A DNA stretch of 64,000 bases from Mesostigma viride (taxonomy: Eukaryota > Streptophyta > Mesostigmatophyceae > Mesostigmatales > Mesostigmataceae). Under the pieces are notes generated by a model. That model saw only the letters and a list, made by a program, of their open reading frames with translations, was not told where the DNA came from and did not search any database. A program made the translations under genes and the position numbers. Of this stretch, positions 21,844 to 33,758 are shown piece after piece; position 1 is the stretch's first letter; each line of letters starts with the position of its first letter. The stretch is from positions 72,501 through 136,500 of the forward strand of contig RPFO01000188.1 in NCBI GenBank assembly GCA_009746045.1, written 5' to 3'.

Positions 21844-22304
21844 AACCAATAGAACTTGGCGAGCTGAACCCAAATCCGAGGTCAGAACTTTCACAGCTAT
21901 CTTTTACTTACGTTGTAGGCCTTGTGTAAACCCATGGTGGCGAGTCCGCCACAGGCAGCCAAGCGTCCAGAGTCTGCCACGTGTTAGCAACCTAGCCACA
22001 TGCTTCCTCGTGCATCACGGAGCCTGTTGCAAGGCAGCCACAGCAACGAAGGACTTAAGATTGCTGGGTCCGCCGCGGTGACGGGGAACAACCGGCTTCC
22101 ACGAACTCGGACAGGTTGGCAACCATCGGAGAAGCAACACTATTTTCCGGAATCCGCATATAGCTTGCCCGAGACGGTGAACATGGGGCCCAGGTGGTGT
22201 TGTCTGTCTCCAAAGGCTTCTTCAAATAGTCTGAGATATGAACAAGGCATGATGGCAGTACGATAGTCCATACCTTGTGAGATGGGTTGCGTCCTTGACT
22301 CGTT
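21844..22304. promoter_or_regulatory. 5' region of the transposase gene, no motif assigned
   Basis: About 460 bases between the LINE insertion and the first ATG contain no convincing ORF. The promoter should be here or nearer the left TIR. I cannot identify a specific element. Confidence 0.3.
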
Positions 22305-25300
22305 ATGGCTAAGGAAAAGGGAAACGGGAAAGATGGGCCAAACGATGATGAGGCGGATAGAAAGCTAGCATTTTCACGTCAATGCCCGCATTGCCTGAAA
22401 TCCATATCGTCTCCCATTTCCGTTCCTCATCTTGAATCGGCGTTCACCAAGCACCAGAATTCTAAAGAGTGTGTGAATGCCAAGGCCCAGAAGCAATTCG
22501 ATGCCGACAAAAGGAAGCATCCTGCCCAGCTGCATTTTGCTTTCTCCAATCTATTTGCCAAGAAGCCACGGCAAGAGGGCGTTTCGCCCCCGCATTTTCC
22601 AGGTGCTGCATTGCACGAGGGTAGTGCACCGGGTCCATCAAATGCGTGCAGTGTTGGAAGTCTTGATCCTCCCCAGGCACCTGCGGATCCGGTACCCATC
22701 CCTTCATCCGGTGTCATTGCGGGAGATGCTGCATGTGTGTCTGTGTCTTCAGAGGAAGCACCGGACCACCTGCTGGGAGATGATGAGCTTGTGAGCAGTC
22801 CCCACGAGTCATGGCCCGACGTGGCACTGACCTGCTTCCCAACCACGGCCATGTGCTGGTTTCATGATGGATGTACCTGATCCTCTCTTGGCAATCGCTT
22901 TCCAGGAGCTGAAGCCAAATGGCTCGTTTATCTTCAAGGGCCGGGCGTTCTTCTCATCATCTTGTGAAGGCGTCCTTGCAGATTGTGGAGGGGGCACTTG
23001 CAATCGCTGCGCAGAGTTGCAATACAATGGCACGCTGAAGCTCATTAATTCAAGCCAGGTATGAACTAGGCCGATGCTTGGTGCGATAATATCATGAGAT
23101 CTAGAACATGCCATTACTTTAAACTATGTATTATAATCCTTCCTGTTATGTGTAGTCATAATGAGGAAAGACTCCTTTTGACTTTTTGCCCCATGATGTT
23201 TACTTTTATTGACTATGTCACATGCAGGGGTCGACTGGCAGCCAACGATCCCGCCTTGGATAGCGTCAACTACAAGTTTCTCTCAGTTCGACAACTGCGG
23301 GAGAGACTGGAGGAGCTGCTTAGACAGAGGAACGAGTGGAAGCTTGCGCATCTCAATGTGTCCAGGCGGGTTGCGGTCTTGTCAAAGCAGGTTGACATGG
23401 ACCAGCAGTTCATGCTCGCAATTCGCGACAATAGCGTTCCAAGGATCCGGCAGCTTGTTAGCGTTGCGCTACGACGTGGGCGCAGTGTGCAGTTTATTGT
23501 GCATCAGATGGGCCAAGCGATTAAGGGACTCTACCGTGCCAAAGGTTTTGCCTCCGATGACAAAGCACGCGATTTGGGTGCCCTTGTGGCAGCCACTGGG
23601 GCCGCGGGGCGGCAAGTTGCTTGCAGCGTTAAACAAGGATGGGAATTTACCTGCCAGAGCTGCACTAGGTGCGCACCGACCAACTTTGGAGGTATGGACG
23701 GGCAGGATGTCAGACCTGCCAGGCTTGGTTCGGAGAAACATTGAGCTTGCCATCATTAATACACCTCTGGGTCAGACGGCGAAGGATTGCCCGTGGGCAG
23801 TTAGCTGCGACGAGGTAGCAGCTGACCCAAGGCTGCAGTATGATCCTCGCACAAACCTCTTTGCAAACCTTTGCTGTGAGCACGGCCCGAGCGTTTTGGC
23901 GGAGAAGTGGGAATCGAGGACGGAGAAGCCACTGAAGATGGAGTTTGACACGGTTGAGGACATTGAGGATGTGCTGTCACTGCTGGAGGGCGGGAAACTG
24001 CACCTCGCAGTGGAAGCACTGGTTTTTTGCCTATGTCCCTACCGGCAAGATCGCTACACAGCTGTGCCCTTTCTCATCATGGGGTGTTGCAAGGAAAGCT
24101 CGGCTAAACTGCAGCAAGCAATCTTCGGCACCATTGAAAAGGTGTTGCATGATCTGCATGCTGAGGGAAAGTTGGGGCTAGTCCTGGAAATTGGCACCGA
24201 TGGACAAGCCCAGCGTCGCCAAGCGTTGAATGCTCTCTGTGGAAAGGCCCAGATCCAAGCAGCTGCACCCTTCTACACCCCCTTGCTCAGAATGCCGCTG
24301 CTAGACACGGTTTGCTCAGCTGTTCAGGGTGTCACGTTTTGTGCGGACTTGAAGCATCTTTTGAAGCGCTTCCGCACGCGCGTCATCAGCCGCTTGAAGG
24401 GGGTTCAGGTGCGAGATGTGACACTCACTCGGGAGGACCTTTACAACTTGCTGGAGAAGGCCGGTGTGAGCACTTTGGCAGCCCTCTTTGAGCCCGTGGA
24501 CAAGCAAAACGTGCCAGCTGCCGTCAAGCTGCTGGAAGCAGTTGCCAGTCTCCGCTTGGGTGCACATGACCTTGCGGTGACAGCACAGGACGCGCTCACA
24601 GCAGCCAGGTTGCTAGGGTCCTTGTTTGAGGGCTTAATTGCGCCTCTCAGGCAGCTGAATCTGGACCTTGGCAGGCAATTGGAGCTCGCCAGCCGGTCAG
24701 CGCACCTCCTATTTGTCCTGTACAGGCTGGTGTCGACCAAGCTTGTGCCCTCTGTCCTGTACCATGACACCATGGTGCACATCACCACATTATTCTCCAA
24801 TGTCATGAAGATCCAGGCCTATTTCCCCGGGCAGCGATACTACATCTTCCAGCAAGGGACGGACCGTGGTCAGTAAGCCTCTCTGTTCTTGCCTTGATAA
24901 TACTTTGATTTGACTCCACTATGTTATGTTGGTTTCTTGCCACCTTCTGACATTAATGCCATTTGCAAATGATGCTCTTGAGCAGTTGCTTGCGCTAACA
25001 AAGCTTTTGCACTCTGCATTATGATTGCTGTTGTGGATTGCATGTTTGTGTATCGCATGCCGTCACTGAAATGGCACAGAGGAATTGGTATTTGGAGACG
25101 CGCGCACTCAATCGCACAACAACACCTTCACGGTGCTTGAGGCGCACGACCGCTTCGCCACGGCCGCGCAAATTCGCGGAATCTATGAAAAGCACCCTGA
25201 GTGGCAAACCCCGTCGCGGCTGTTAGTTCGCAGCTACGATCACATCAACACCAAGAGCATCACTGGCGACATGACTGTGACCCCGGCCTTGGACGTCGCC

Positions 25301-27250
25301 GGCTGCTTTGAGCGCGGTGCCCAGGAGGCAGCCTTAACATTGGCGCAGAGTGGTTGGTGGGACGCTGATGCGGCGGACTTGGATTTCACCTTTCTTTACA
25401 ACCAAGGGGTGTCTCTCAGATGCCCGTTTAGGGCAGGTGAAATTGTCGGTGTCACTGCCCGTGTGGGGGATGAAGTCGAGGAGGCCCGGAGGAAGTCGGG
25501 GCAGCTGAGGCAACCCTTGATTCAGCGGATCTTGCATCGAGCAGCCTGCCAAACACTGTGGACATGCAAGACCCAGCTGCAGTTGAGGCAGTCATGTTGG
25601 ACGATGCGACAATCACGCTGGAGGACGCGCTTCGGCAGCAAGGCTGCAGCGAAGGAGGCGCGAGCTCAGAGTGCTTATCGTGATGGCGATGAGGACACCG
25701 TGGCCGCTGTCCCTGTAATGCCGACTTTTACCAGCAGGCTTGAGTATCTCGGCAAGACTATCCGTAAAACAACGGCTTTGAGAATCCTAACCACAAGTTT
25801 GCCTGGCCGGTCGTCAAGCGATCGCCTGCGGAGAGTCCAGACGATGGATCGAGAAAGCCACCACGCACGGGGTGGTTGGCCGGTCATACCGGTCGCGTGC
25901 TGTTATCATTTGCCGAGACGCTGTGGCCACCCTGGTTCGCTGCCAAGGACACATCGCACTAGCTGTCAATGAGGCCAGGACACTGCAGGTAAAACATTAT
26001 ATGCTGGCAAATGTGGTGAAGGATGTGAGCATTTATTTTGTTGGCTTAGAAAGCGTTTTACACGGCATCGCGGCATTTTCAGGGTAGTGTGGCTTGTTGG
26101 TAGATGAAATTGCTTGTCCACTTATTCACTATTTATTTTGTATTGCTGCTATGGGTGTCTTTGTTTTATATGCAGGTGCCCACAGCTAAAGGTGCTCTAT
26201 TCACCGTACCTGATCTCATCGAGGAGCAGCTGGGATACCCTGACACCACCGTGACTGGTCCCATGCTGTACTTGTCACCTGAGCGGGCCATTGCTGGTGC
26301 TAGCGATGAGGAGGGTGCAGGCCATGAAGGGGAGGTGATGCATGTTTGGCGGGATGAAGGGCGCAGCGGCAACTTCATTTCCGCTGCAGGGCCATTTGTG
26401 CGGCCGTGCCCTTTCCAATTGCAGCCTCGTGGCATCGATGGACAGCTGCTTCCGGTACTTCTGGAGTCTGCGCTTCGTGATATCATGGATGAGCTTCTCG
26501 CCAAACACGATGCGATGACACTGACACCCTGGAGAGCTTCCTGTCGTTCGCAGAACCTCGACCTTCCCTTACCGAGGTTTGCAAGGAGAGGATGGTGGTG
26601 AGACGTGGCCATTCAGTTCAAGCACTCCTGTCACAGAGTCGGATGAGGTGGTAGGAGACCTGGGTGGGCAGAGCGATGATGGCCGTAAACCATGCAATGT
26701 CTGCAAGGCAAGGGTGCTACCTGCAGATATGAGGGGCCATGTAGGGGCCCACATCTTGTCAGGCCGGCTGTGCCCAGATTCCCACAACCTTGCCGCCCCC
26801 CATAACCTCTCCTTGTGCGGCTTTTGCGGCCAATCCAGCTCGGAGACCACCTGCAAGGTCACATTGACTAGCAAGAGGGGTGGCGTACAAGCCACGGTGG
26901 CATGTAGTTCATTTACCAAGTTCAACTATGCCTCTGCCGCAAAGTATTCGAAGTCTTCACCATGCACGAACGTGCCTAGGGTATGTGGTGTGTGTCCTGG
27001 CGGCAACACCATCGTGTGGTCATATGACTACCTCAACCACCTTCAACTGAAGCATGCCGAGAGGCCCTGCACTTTGGATGAGATAGAGAAGTATGCCATT
27101 ACTGGTTTGGAATGCCGCGAGGTCCTGAACAAGTATTTGGGCATTAGTTTCGAGAAGGTCTTTCTTCCCAAGCTGAAAGTGCAAGTTGGGCTGCTCAGAG
27201 ACACTAGCGAGGTGGCCCTGTTCTGGAAAAAAGTCTTAGGTGATTTGTGA
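22305..27250 (+). CDS. Multi-exon zinc-finger DDE-type transposase
   Basis: Coding pieces: 22305-about 22850 (CPHC zinc-binding N-terminus, basic stretch); 22864-23058 (FKGRAFF...CNRCAELQYNGTLKLI); 23228-24868 (transposase core, with a frame change near 23600); 25080-about 25470 (starting EELVFGDARTQSHNN); 25872-25988; 26176-about 26560; 26579-27250. Introns 24869-25079 and 25989-26175 have clean GT-AG ends and matching phase. Candidate catalytic residues are the Asp in VSCDEVAADPRLQYDP (23809), the Asp in EIGTDGQAQ (24199), ADLKHLLKRFR (24346) and the Glu pair before LVFGDAR. The C-terminus has two C2H2 fingers (CNVC...MRGHVGAHI; CGVC...YLNHLQLKH) and a CGFCG cluster. Order and motifs recall P-element/THAP9-like RNase H-fold transposases and a repeated protein family I remember from basidiomycetes (LFG..RT, YEKHPEW, CGFCG). 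Frame breaks near 22860, 23600, 25470 and 26560 are either small introns or mutations, so activity is uncertain. Confidence 0.75.
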
Positions 27251-28200
27251 GAAGTCTGTCTTATTTCTGGCCTGCGCTGGTTGTCTCCTTGATAGCAGTT
27301 GGGCCCTGCTGCGCCCTTCGCATACTCTGATCTGCATGCCTACATGCATAGGAGAGCATACTTGGCCATTGCCACGTGTGAATCTTCAGCAATATGTCAG
27401 TATGTGGCCTCTCATGTGACCTCTCATGTGACCTTTCATGTGACGGGAGCAAGCCGTAATGCCGCTTTGTACTGATGTGATTATTTGCAGTGAGTTGTTA
27501 TATTCATTCATTCATTCATTCACTCGCCTCCCTTGGGAGAGCCACAGTCAACTGTTGAGTAGGTACCATTCATCCTTGTTGTTATTTTGAATAGTCATGT
27601 TGCATGTGAGATGGCTTGCCAACGTCCATCCCTTTCACTGACGCAGGCCAATGTTCAAACTTGATTGTTATGTGAGGCCATAAACACAAATGCATGCGTT
27701 GCCGGGTGTCTTCTATGACTATCGGGAGACAACTATCTTAGTTCATAGTCATATAGGTGTCTCACTTAATATCTTCACATTCCCAAGGGACCGCGTAGAA
27801 TTGTAATTATCATTTATGGACAACTGTCTTAAAGAGACAACTATTTCTGGACGCATGGCGTGCCAACCTGGAAGGACTGAGGTGGTTGTATTCATGAGAG
27901 GATAGGCAAAGATGCGAAGACTGCGTGGAATGAGCTATGAGCCGCGTGGCTATAGTCTATATGAAGACCTAGTGGCATGGAGGGACTGATTGAGACATAT
28001 GGTAACATGATAAAACTGTTTATAGAATAGAAAAAAGCTTGTCTCCTTGTGGTCTCCTTGATAGAATACTGATAGAATACTGAAACCAAACTTATGAAGA
28101 GGAAAAATGCTTAGTGGTGAAAAGAAAGTATGTATACTAAAGAACTTTGACATCTCACTTAATTTAATAACTAATTAATGTAGAGCTCTCAAAGGAGTAA
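27251..28200. other. 3' region of the DNA transposon, non-coding
   Basis: Only short simple repeats are seen: CATGTGACCTCT units at about 27410-27445 and a CATT run at 27503-27522. No coding sequence is supported. The polyadenylation site of the transposase gene should lie here. Confidence 0.5.
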
Positions 28201-28330
28201 GTTACTTCTTAAGTGAGTAAGTAAGTACTAGCTTGCGTGTCATGCGCATCATCATAGGCATGCCACGGAGTGCCGACTATGCTAGTAATTTCCTCATTAG
28301 AAAAATACTTACACGAAAGTAAAACAAACC
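28200..28330 (-). mobile_element. LINE 3'-end fragment (TTAC/TAAG tail)
   Basis: An AGTAAGTAAGTA tail, CTTGCGTGTCATGCGCA and CATGCCACGGAGT..ACTATGCTA match the 3' ends at 7410-7500 and 35870-35945. Only about 130 bases are recognisable and no clear target duplication was found. Confidence 0.6.
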
Positions 28331-30369
28331 ATAGAGCTAAATCATTGTTGTCTCACCTAATCATTGTCTTTGAGACAACCCATCTACAGCTCATATTTAG
28401 CCCGGGCGGTCAATGTGTACTTGTAATTGCTATACTAGTTTTTTAAATTAAGTGTTTCACATACTTCATAGTAACTAGTGAGTGCTATATGGGGATCATA
28501 TGATGATGACCATTAAACTTTATTGACATTGAACAATAATTAAACCTGTACAAAGTTACTTAAACATATTCATGAGGAAAAGCTGGGGCCACCAACGTGT
28601 AGAGCTCGCTGAGACGATCATTTTTGCTCCCTAGGTCGACCCCTATAACCCTTGGGACCTCAGGGTTTTGCTAGGTATAGCGCCTACGTGCTAGGTAGGT
28701 AGGGTCCAAGGGCCAACTTTTGGAAAATTTCAGCGTATGTGTCTGATATTTTTGTTTTGGACACCCCCCCTGGTATTTTTGGTATTTTTTTTGTGACAGC
28801 TGCAAACAAATATGTACCACTGAAATCAGGCATTTTCGCGGGACGAAGGTGAAGACGACGGCGATGGCGGCAGGTAGATCTCGCCAGTTTTCGCGCGAAT
28901 TTCAGTGGCTGTTGGGTAGCACGACCATGATGATGCGTTCAAAGGTTGATAATTAGGTTTCTACGAGTTTGTTGAGGTACTGGGGCAAAGGAAACGTAGT
29001 TTTTTCCAGTTTCTCACCCAACTTTCATGCGGAAACCCTGGAAACCGGCATACATATTATTACGTCAAGACTCGGGTCTGCTGCGGCACCATGCTTGGTA
29101 TTTCCATGGTGTTTCGACTTCTTAACACATGTTTATTCATTCCGAACGCCCGGACTCTCGGCTAAACCGAGATTTGTGCAGACTTTTATTGGGTAGCTCC
29201 AGGCATGATGGTGCACCGTCAGGCCTGCAAATAGCGTAAGGCGTGACCGTGGCTATTGCTACGGTATGCTGTATTTTCCTGGAAATGGCCTCTGCCACCG
29301 GCTCAATAGTGCTTGCAGGCGTAAGTATATCGTGTTTCTACCTAGTTTCTGCCAGTTTTCCACTTATTTCTACCGACCTCTGCCCAGCCTCTCTAAGACC
29401 GCCATCCTACTCGACGTTGCTTGCATGTCAGCCATAGCAGGTTGCAGTTGTGCAGTATTTAGGTGCTGTATACGTCGTCAAGCCGTGCATATATCGTGAG
29501 GATTGGATGTTGATGGTTTATACTGCGTTGATTGTGCAAGAAGATCAGCTGGGTGCCCATAATCATGGTGTATAATCATGTGTTGTTAGCATCTTGCCAC
29601 CATTTGCTAGCATGCATTCCAGCGTCATCTTTGCCTGCATGTAAGCTCATGGATCACTCGACCTATCCAAGCCTTGCATTACACGTGCCTCTTTCTTTCA
29701 GTATTGCACGCGTTATGGAATGAAAACCCAGCACCTCCATTCCCACGAGGCATGTGCTCAACACGTTGTGAGAGTGGATGATGCTTTGGCTATGGCTGCC
29801 TGATTCAGTCATATGAGGTCATCCAGTCATGATGTTTGATGCATGTTTGATGCTGTATAACTTATACAACGCCTATGTTCAACGTTTTGACCCTCCAAGC
29901 TCACTATGGCCCCGTTTATGGGGCTCGGGTCGATCGTTGCGTAATGTTGTCAAGGGCTCTCATGTTTCCCACTGCGTTGTACTGCGTTGTAATTGTGATG
30001 CTAATGAAAAATAGCTCCAGTGGCCCAATGGGCCTGAGTTTTGTTTCACAGAGCCTGCATATGTTGCCCATAGCTCGTGCAAGAAGCCAGATTTTTTTCA
30101 TGAACCATTTGTGAATAAGCACATGACTTGTGACCTAGGGTCAAGAAATCGCGGTCATGGTCAGACCCCCCTGTATTCAAACCAGTGTATCTCTCTAATG
30201 AATTAGCATGTTGTAGGTCTGAGTAGCTCAAAAAATCCTTTGATTTATGGGCTTTCAGGAAAGTATATGTACATGACCATGAAAAAAAATTTTCCTTAGG
30301 TGCTATACGCGTTCTAAAAAAAGCTTACAACGCGATATATCGCGTTCTAATTAAAAAAACACGGGTTAA

Positions 30370-30526
30370 AAAAACAACCGCCATTAAATCAGCCGACATA
30401 GCTTTTTGGCCACAATTTGCACCGAAATTTGGTCCGTACCGACTGGAGCTCAGTCGGGCACTTCGGAAAGATTTCTCCGCCCGGCTCTCCGCGGGAAAAA
30501 TTTGATGTGTAGACACCTCCTCCTAT
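30370..30526 (+). mobile_element. Left flank of a LINE interrupted by another LINE
   Basis: The last 30 bases (GTAGACACCTCCTCCTAT) match the DSSDEDY-family LINE at 7900-7925 in opposite orientation, and the sequence continues at 32207 after the nested LINE. The rest of the stretch is not assigned. Its first bases (AAAAACA) fit the displaced right tip of piggyBac-like copy 1. Confidence 0.5.
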
Positions 30527-32206
30527 TAATTAATTAATTAGACTCGTGCTCCCGTTGGGGAGTCACGGAGCATTAACCCCGATGGATGGATGGATGGGTG
30601 CACACATTCCTACCGGTCTAAGCTATCTACATTGGCTACATACTACATCTATCTAACAACATTCTAACTACAACATCTATCTAGGCAGCCGCACGCTGCC
30701 CTAGGGGGAGCTATCTAGCGTGCCTCCCGCGGGATTGCACACGCGGGCGCTTCCCCACTGGGGGGGGCTTGTTGTCCTCTATGACCTGGGCCCACTTGGC
30801 CTTGTCCATCATCTTCTTCCAAATCACGGAGAGGCCTAGGCCCCCCATGTCCTCTACTAGCTGTTCCTTGAAGGTGCGGGCCTTGCGGCGTCTAACATCA
30901 CTGGGCCCAGCCCACGTCAGGAGGTGCCGGCCAGGCTGGGCTGGTCGCAGTCCTGCGGGGGGCCACGTGAGGTGTCTACCTGGTTGGTGCGAGCTAGGTG
31001 CCCTACTAGCTGCAGGCGGCGTTGCTTAATTGTGCTGGTGATATAGGGCATGCCCTGGTACAGGTCCTCATTGCGGACATGAGCAGCGTATCCTACTCTG
31101 AAAATGGAACGCAGCATGCTGGTGACCGCGCCGTCCAGCTTGCGGGCCAGGTCGGCGGTGAGGGTCCACGTCTCGGCGCCATACGTGAGAACAGGAAGGA
31201 CGAGGACCTTGAACAGGTCCTGTTTCTCGATCTTGCCCAGGGGCTTGCGCCACAGGGCCCGGTACTGGCGTAAAGCGTGCCAGGCGAGGGAGATGCGGTG
31301 GTCCACATCAACCTCGCAGCTAGGGAGCAGGCTGCCCAGCAGCTTAACGCGGTCCCGATACAGGACTCGAGAGCCGTCTAGGAGGTAGAGGGGCGGCGCT
31401 GGGTTGGTGAGCCCAACCGCCAGGGCCTCTGTCTTCTTGCTGACCTCAAGCCCCACTGCACGGGCCTCGAGAGCCACTGAGGCAGTCAAGCCATGTCTGC
31501 ACGTGCTCAGTGTCCTCGAAGAGGGTGGTGTCGTCTGCGTAAATGATGTCTGCTAGCCGAATCTCCGTGTCCGCACCGCCATGCCAGAATTTGTTAGCAA
31601 CCTGCACTCGGCCTGGTTCCCTGCCCACGATGCGGGCAAATTGCTTGCGCGCCTGAATCATTACGTATTCGACAACAATAATGAACAGGTAGGGCGACAG
31701 CACGCAGCCCTGCCACACACCCTTCTGTAAAGGGCATGGGGGCGTGGTCCCGTAAGAAGTGCGCACCGAAGTGGTGGACCCTTCATACAGGTTGCGGATG
31801 ACAGCAATCAGGGGGCGGGGGATCCGGAACAACTCGAGGATGTCCCAAAGCGCAGGCCAGAAAACCGAATCGAAGGCTTTGATGAAGTCCACCAGCACAA
31901 GGTGCAAAGGGGACTCACCAGGCTGAAGGCGTTGCAGTTCCTCCACCAGTCTGCGAGTAGCGAAGAGCGCCTGTACTGTGTTGCGACCTGAACAGAAGCC
32001 GTGCTGAGTCTCGCTGAGGTGACCGTCCAGGGCCGTGCGCAGGCGGTTCAGGATGAGCCGCATAAGAAGCTTGAGGGGGGCACTTTGAATGCACACCCCT
32101 CTGTAGTTGCCGGGGTCGGCAGGCGACCCCTTGTTCTTGTACAGCATCGTGCGAAAACTGTGTTGCCAGGCCGCTGGAGGTGGTTGCGACGACAGCAGAA
32201 GGCGGT
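30527..32206 (-). mobile_element. LINE with TTAA tail, 1.68 kb
   Basis: CCTCCTCCTAT flanks it at 30516-30526 and 32207-32217. The tail TAATTAATTAATTA and a hairpin GTGCTCCCGTTGGGGAGTCAC mark the 3' end at the left. The element is 5'-truncated just before the reverse transcriptase N-terminus and sits inside an older LINE. Confidence 0.9.
30917..32147 (-). pseudogene. LINE reverse transcriptase, near-complete domain
   Basis: The frame from 32147 reads YKNKGSPADPGNYRGVCIQSAPLKLL..ILNRL, TQHGFCSGRNTVQALFATRRL and LVLVDFIKAFDSV (first Asp). It continues with YEGSTTSVRTSYG..PLQKGVWQGCVLSPYLFIIVVEYVM and DIIYADDTTLFED (YADD) and stops at 31446. The thumb continues in another frame (31489-30917): GLEVSKKTEALAVGL, RVKLLGSLLPSCEVD, LFKVLVLPVLTYGAETWTL, LQLVGHLARTNQVDTS. 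One frameshift near 31480 separates the two. An endonuclease domain is absent because of 5' truncation. Function in a complete element: target-primed reverse transcription. Confidence 0.85.
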
Positions 32207-32582
32207 CCTCCTCCTATGGCAGGGTCCCCTTGTCCTGGCATCGCAACCCACTGGCAAACTTGCGCGCGCCCGGCACCGGCGCGGCGCGACCCGGACCTAT
32301 GTGACACAACTGCTTGAAGATGCAGGGCATCTGGGACTATCCGTACTCCGCGCCCGCATGATTGACAAGCTAGGAGAAATGGGCTGCCATCTGCGATAAG
32401 CACCTTCCTGAGGGGTATGCTCCTATTTTCTCCCCACGGGCCCCGCGGCCCGTTGCCAGCCAGGGTAGAAGTCTGCAGACCTGTGGATGTTATTGGCCCT
32501 AAGGATAGCCGCTACACTACCGCCGTCGTCTACCATTACAGTAGAGGACAGCTCGGATGAGGATTACATCCCCATCTAGTGC
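32207..32582 (+). pseudogene. 3' part of a DSSDEDY-family LINE (split)
   Basis: The plus strand encodes NPLANLRAPGTGAAR, TYVTQLLEDAGHLGLSVLRARMIDK and, at the end, EDSSDEDYIPI, parallel to the minus-strand copy at 7544-7954, with frameshifts. Its 3' untranslated region resumes at 35831 after the piggyBac-like insertion at TTAA. Confidence 0.75.
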
Positions 32583-33028
32583 TTAAACCGTGTTTTTTAA
32601 ATTAGAACGCGATATATCGCGTTGTAAGCTTTTTTTAGAACGCGTATAGCACCTAAGGAAAATTTTTTTTCATGGTCATGTATATACTTTCCTGAAAGCC
32701 CATAAATCAAAGGATTTTTTGAGCTACTCAGACCTACAAAATGCTAATTCATTAGAGAGATACACTGGTTTGAATACAGGGGGGTCTGACCATGACCGCG
32801 ATTTCTTGACCCTAGGTCACAGGTCATGTGCTTATTCACAAATGGTTCATGAAAAAAATCTGGCTTCTTGCACGAGCTATGGGCAACATATGCAGGCTCT
32901 ATGAAACAAAACTCAGGCCCATTGGGCCACTGGAGCTATTTTTCATTAGCATCACAATCACAACGCAGTACAACGCAGTGGGAAACATGAGAGCCCTTGA
33001 CAACATTACGCAACGACACGAGCCCCAT

Positions 33029-33758
33029 TAATTAATTAATTAATTAATTAATTAATAGACACGTGACTGCGTCACGTGAGCATAAGTCCTCAGTGGGAGG
33101 GGAACATGGGATGGAATGGATGGTATAAGCTATCTAGGTCCTAGTTACAGGGGTGTGGGCACCGCGGCCCGAATCGCTATGAATGCCATACTTGGTCACA
33201 CGCGGAGCCCCCACAGGCTTGGGGGTGGTCTCCTTCATCACTACTTGCCATCTATCCTTGCGCACCATCTGCCTCCATATTACAGACAAACCAGGAGGCT
33301 GCCCGGGGGTGAGCCCGTCACGTCTAGTGTAGCACATGTCCATGCCGAGTCTATCACGAAAAGTCCACGGGTGGCGGCCCTGCCGCGCGCGGCCGGGGGC
33401 ACGCCAGGTGAGGACATATCGCCCAGGCTGGGCGGGCTTGGTGCCAGAGCTCTAGTCTATCTGATGTATCTACCTGATCTGTGCGGGCCAGGTGCCCGGC
33501 TAGGCCCAGGCGCCTGTGCCTAATAATGTGGGAAACATAGGGCAAATCAGCGTACAAATCCTCATTACTAATGTGCAAACCAAAGGGGATGTTAAGGGCC
33601 TTGCGCAGCATCTTGGTGACGGCGCCGTCGCGTCGTTGCTCCAGCTCCTGCATCAGTGTCCACGTCTCGGCGCCGTAGGTCAGGATCGTCAGAATGACGA
33701 CCTTGAAGAGGTCACGCTTGACGATCCGGGGTAGGGCGAGGTTGCTCCACCAGCGCTC
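33029..33758 (-). mobile_element. LINE with TAAT tail and 12-bp target-site duplication
   Basis: CACGAGCCCCAT flanks it at 33017-33028 and 33759-33770. The left (3') end has about seven TAAT repeats followed by the hairpin-like CACGTGACTGCGTCACGTG. On the minus strand 33758-33354 encodes the ORF2 C-terminus: DLFKVVILTILTYGAETWTLMQ, LRKALNIPFGLHISNEDLYADLPYVSHIIRHRRLGLAGHLARTDQVDTS. Confidence 0.9.

Larger units (their letters stand above)
21308..28772 (+). mobile_element. Autonomous-type DNA transposon with CAGGGGGGGTGTCC ends
   Basis: The ends are inverted copies of CAGGGGGGGTGTCCAAA (21308-21324 and 28756-28772), 17 bp perfect and partly extendable. GTATTTT lies on both sides (21301-21307 and 28773-28779); an 8-bp GGTATTTT is possible if the last G is counted outside. 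The uninterrupted target CTGGTATTTTTGG is seen at 10150-10162. The element carries one long multi-exon gene (22305-27250) encoding a zinc-finger transposase-like protein, and has two LINE insertions (21559-21833; about 28200-28330). TIRs beginning CAGGGG and a 7-8 bp duplication fit the hAT/P/KDZ range of superfamilies. Confidence 0.85.
21141..30365. mobile_element. piggyBac-like non-autonomous element, copy 2 (interrupted)
   Basis: TTAA flanks it at 21137-21140 and 30366-30369. The left end CCCGTGTTTTTTT with its two palindromes (21141-21307) and the right part (28773-30365), ending in a palindrome and AAAAAAACACGGG, form one element of about 1.76 kb. It is split by the 7.46-kb DNA transposon at 21308-28772. 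Ends and body match copy 1. It carries no recognisable coding sequence. Confidence 0.8.
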
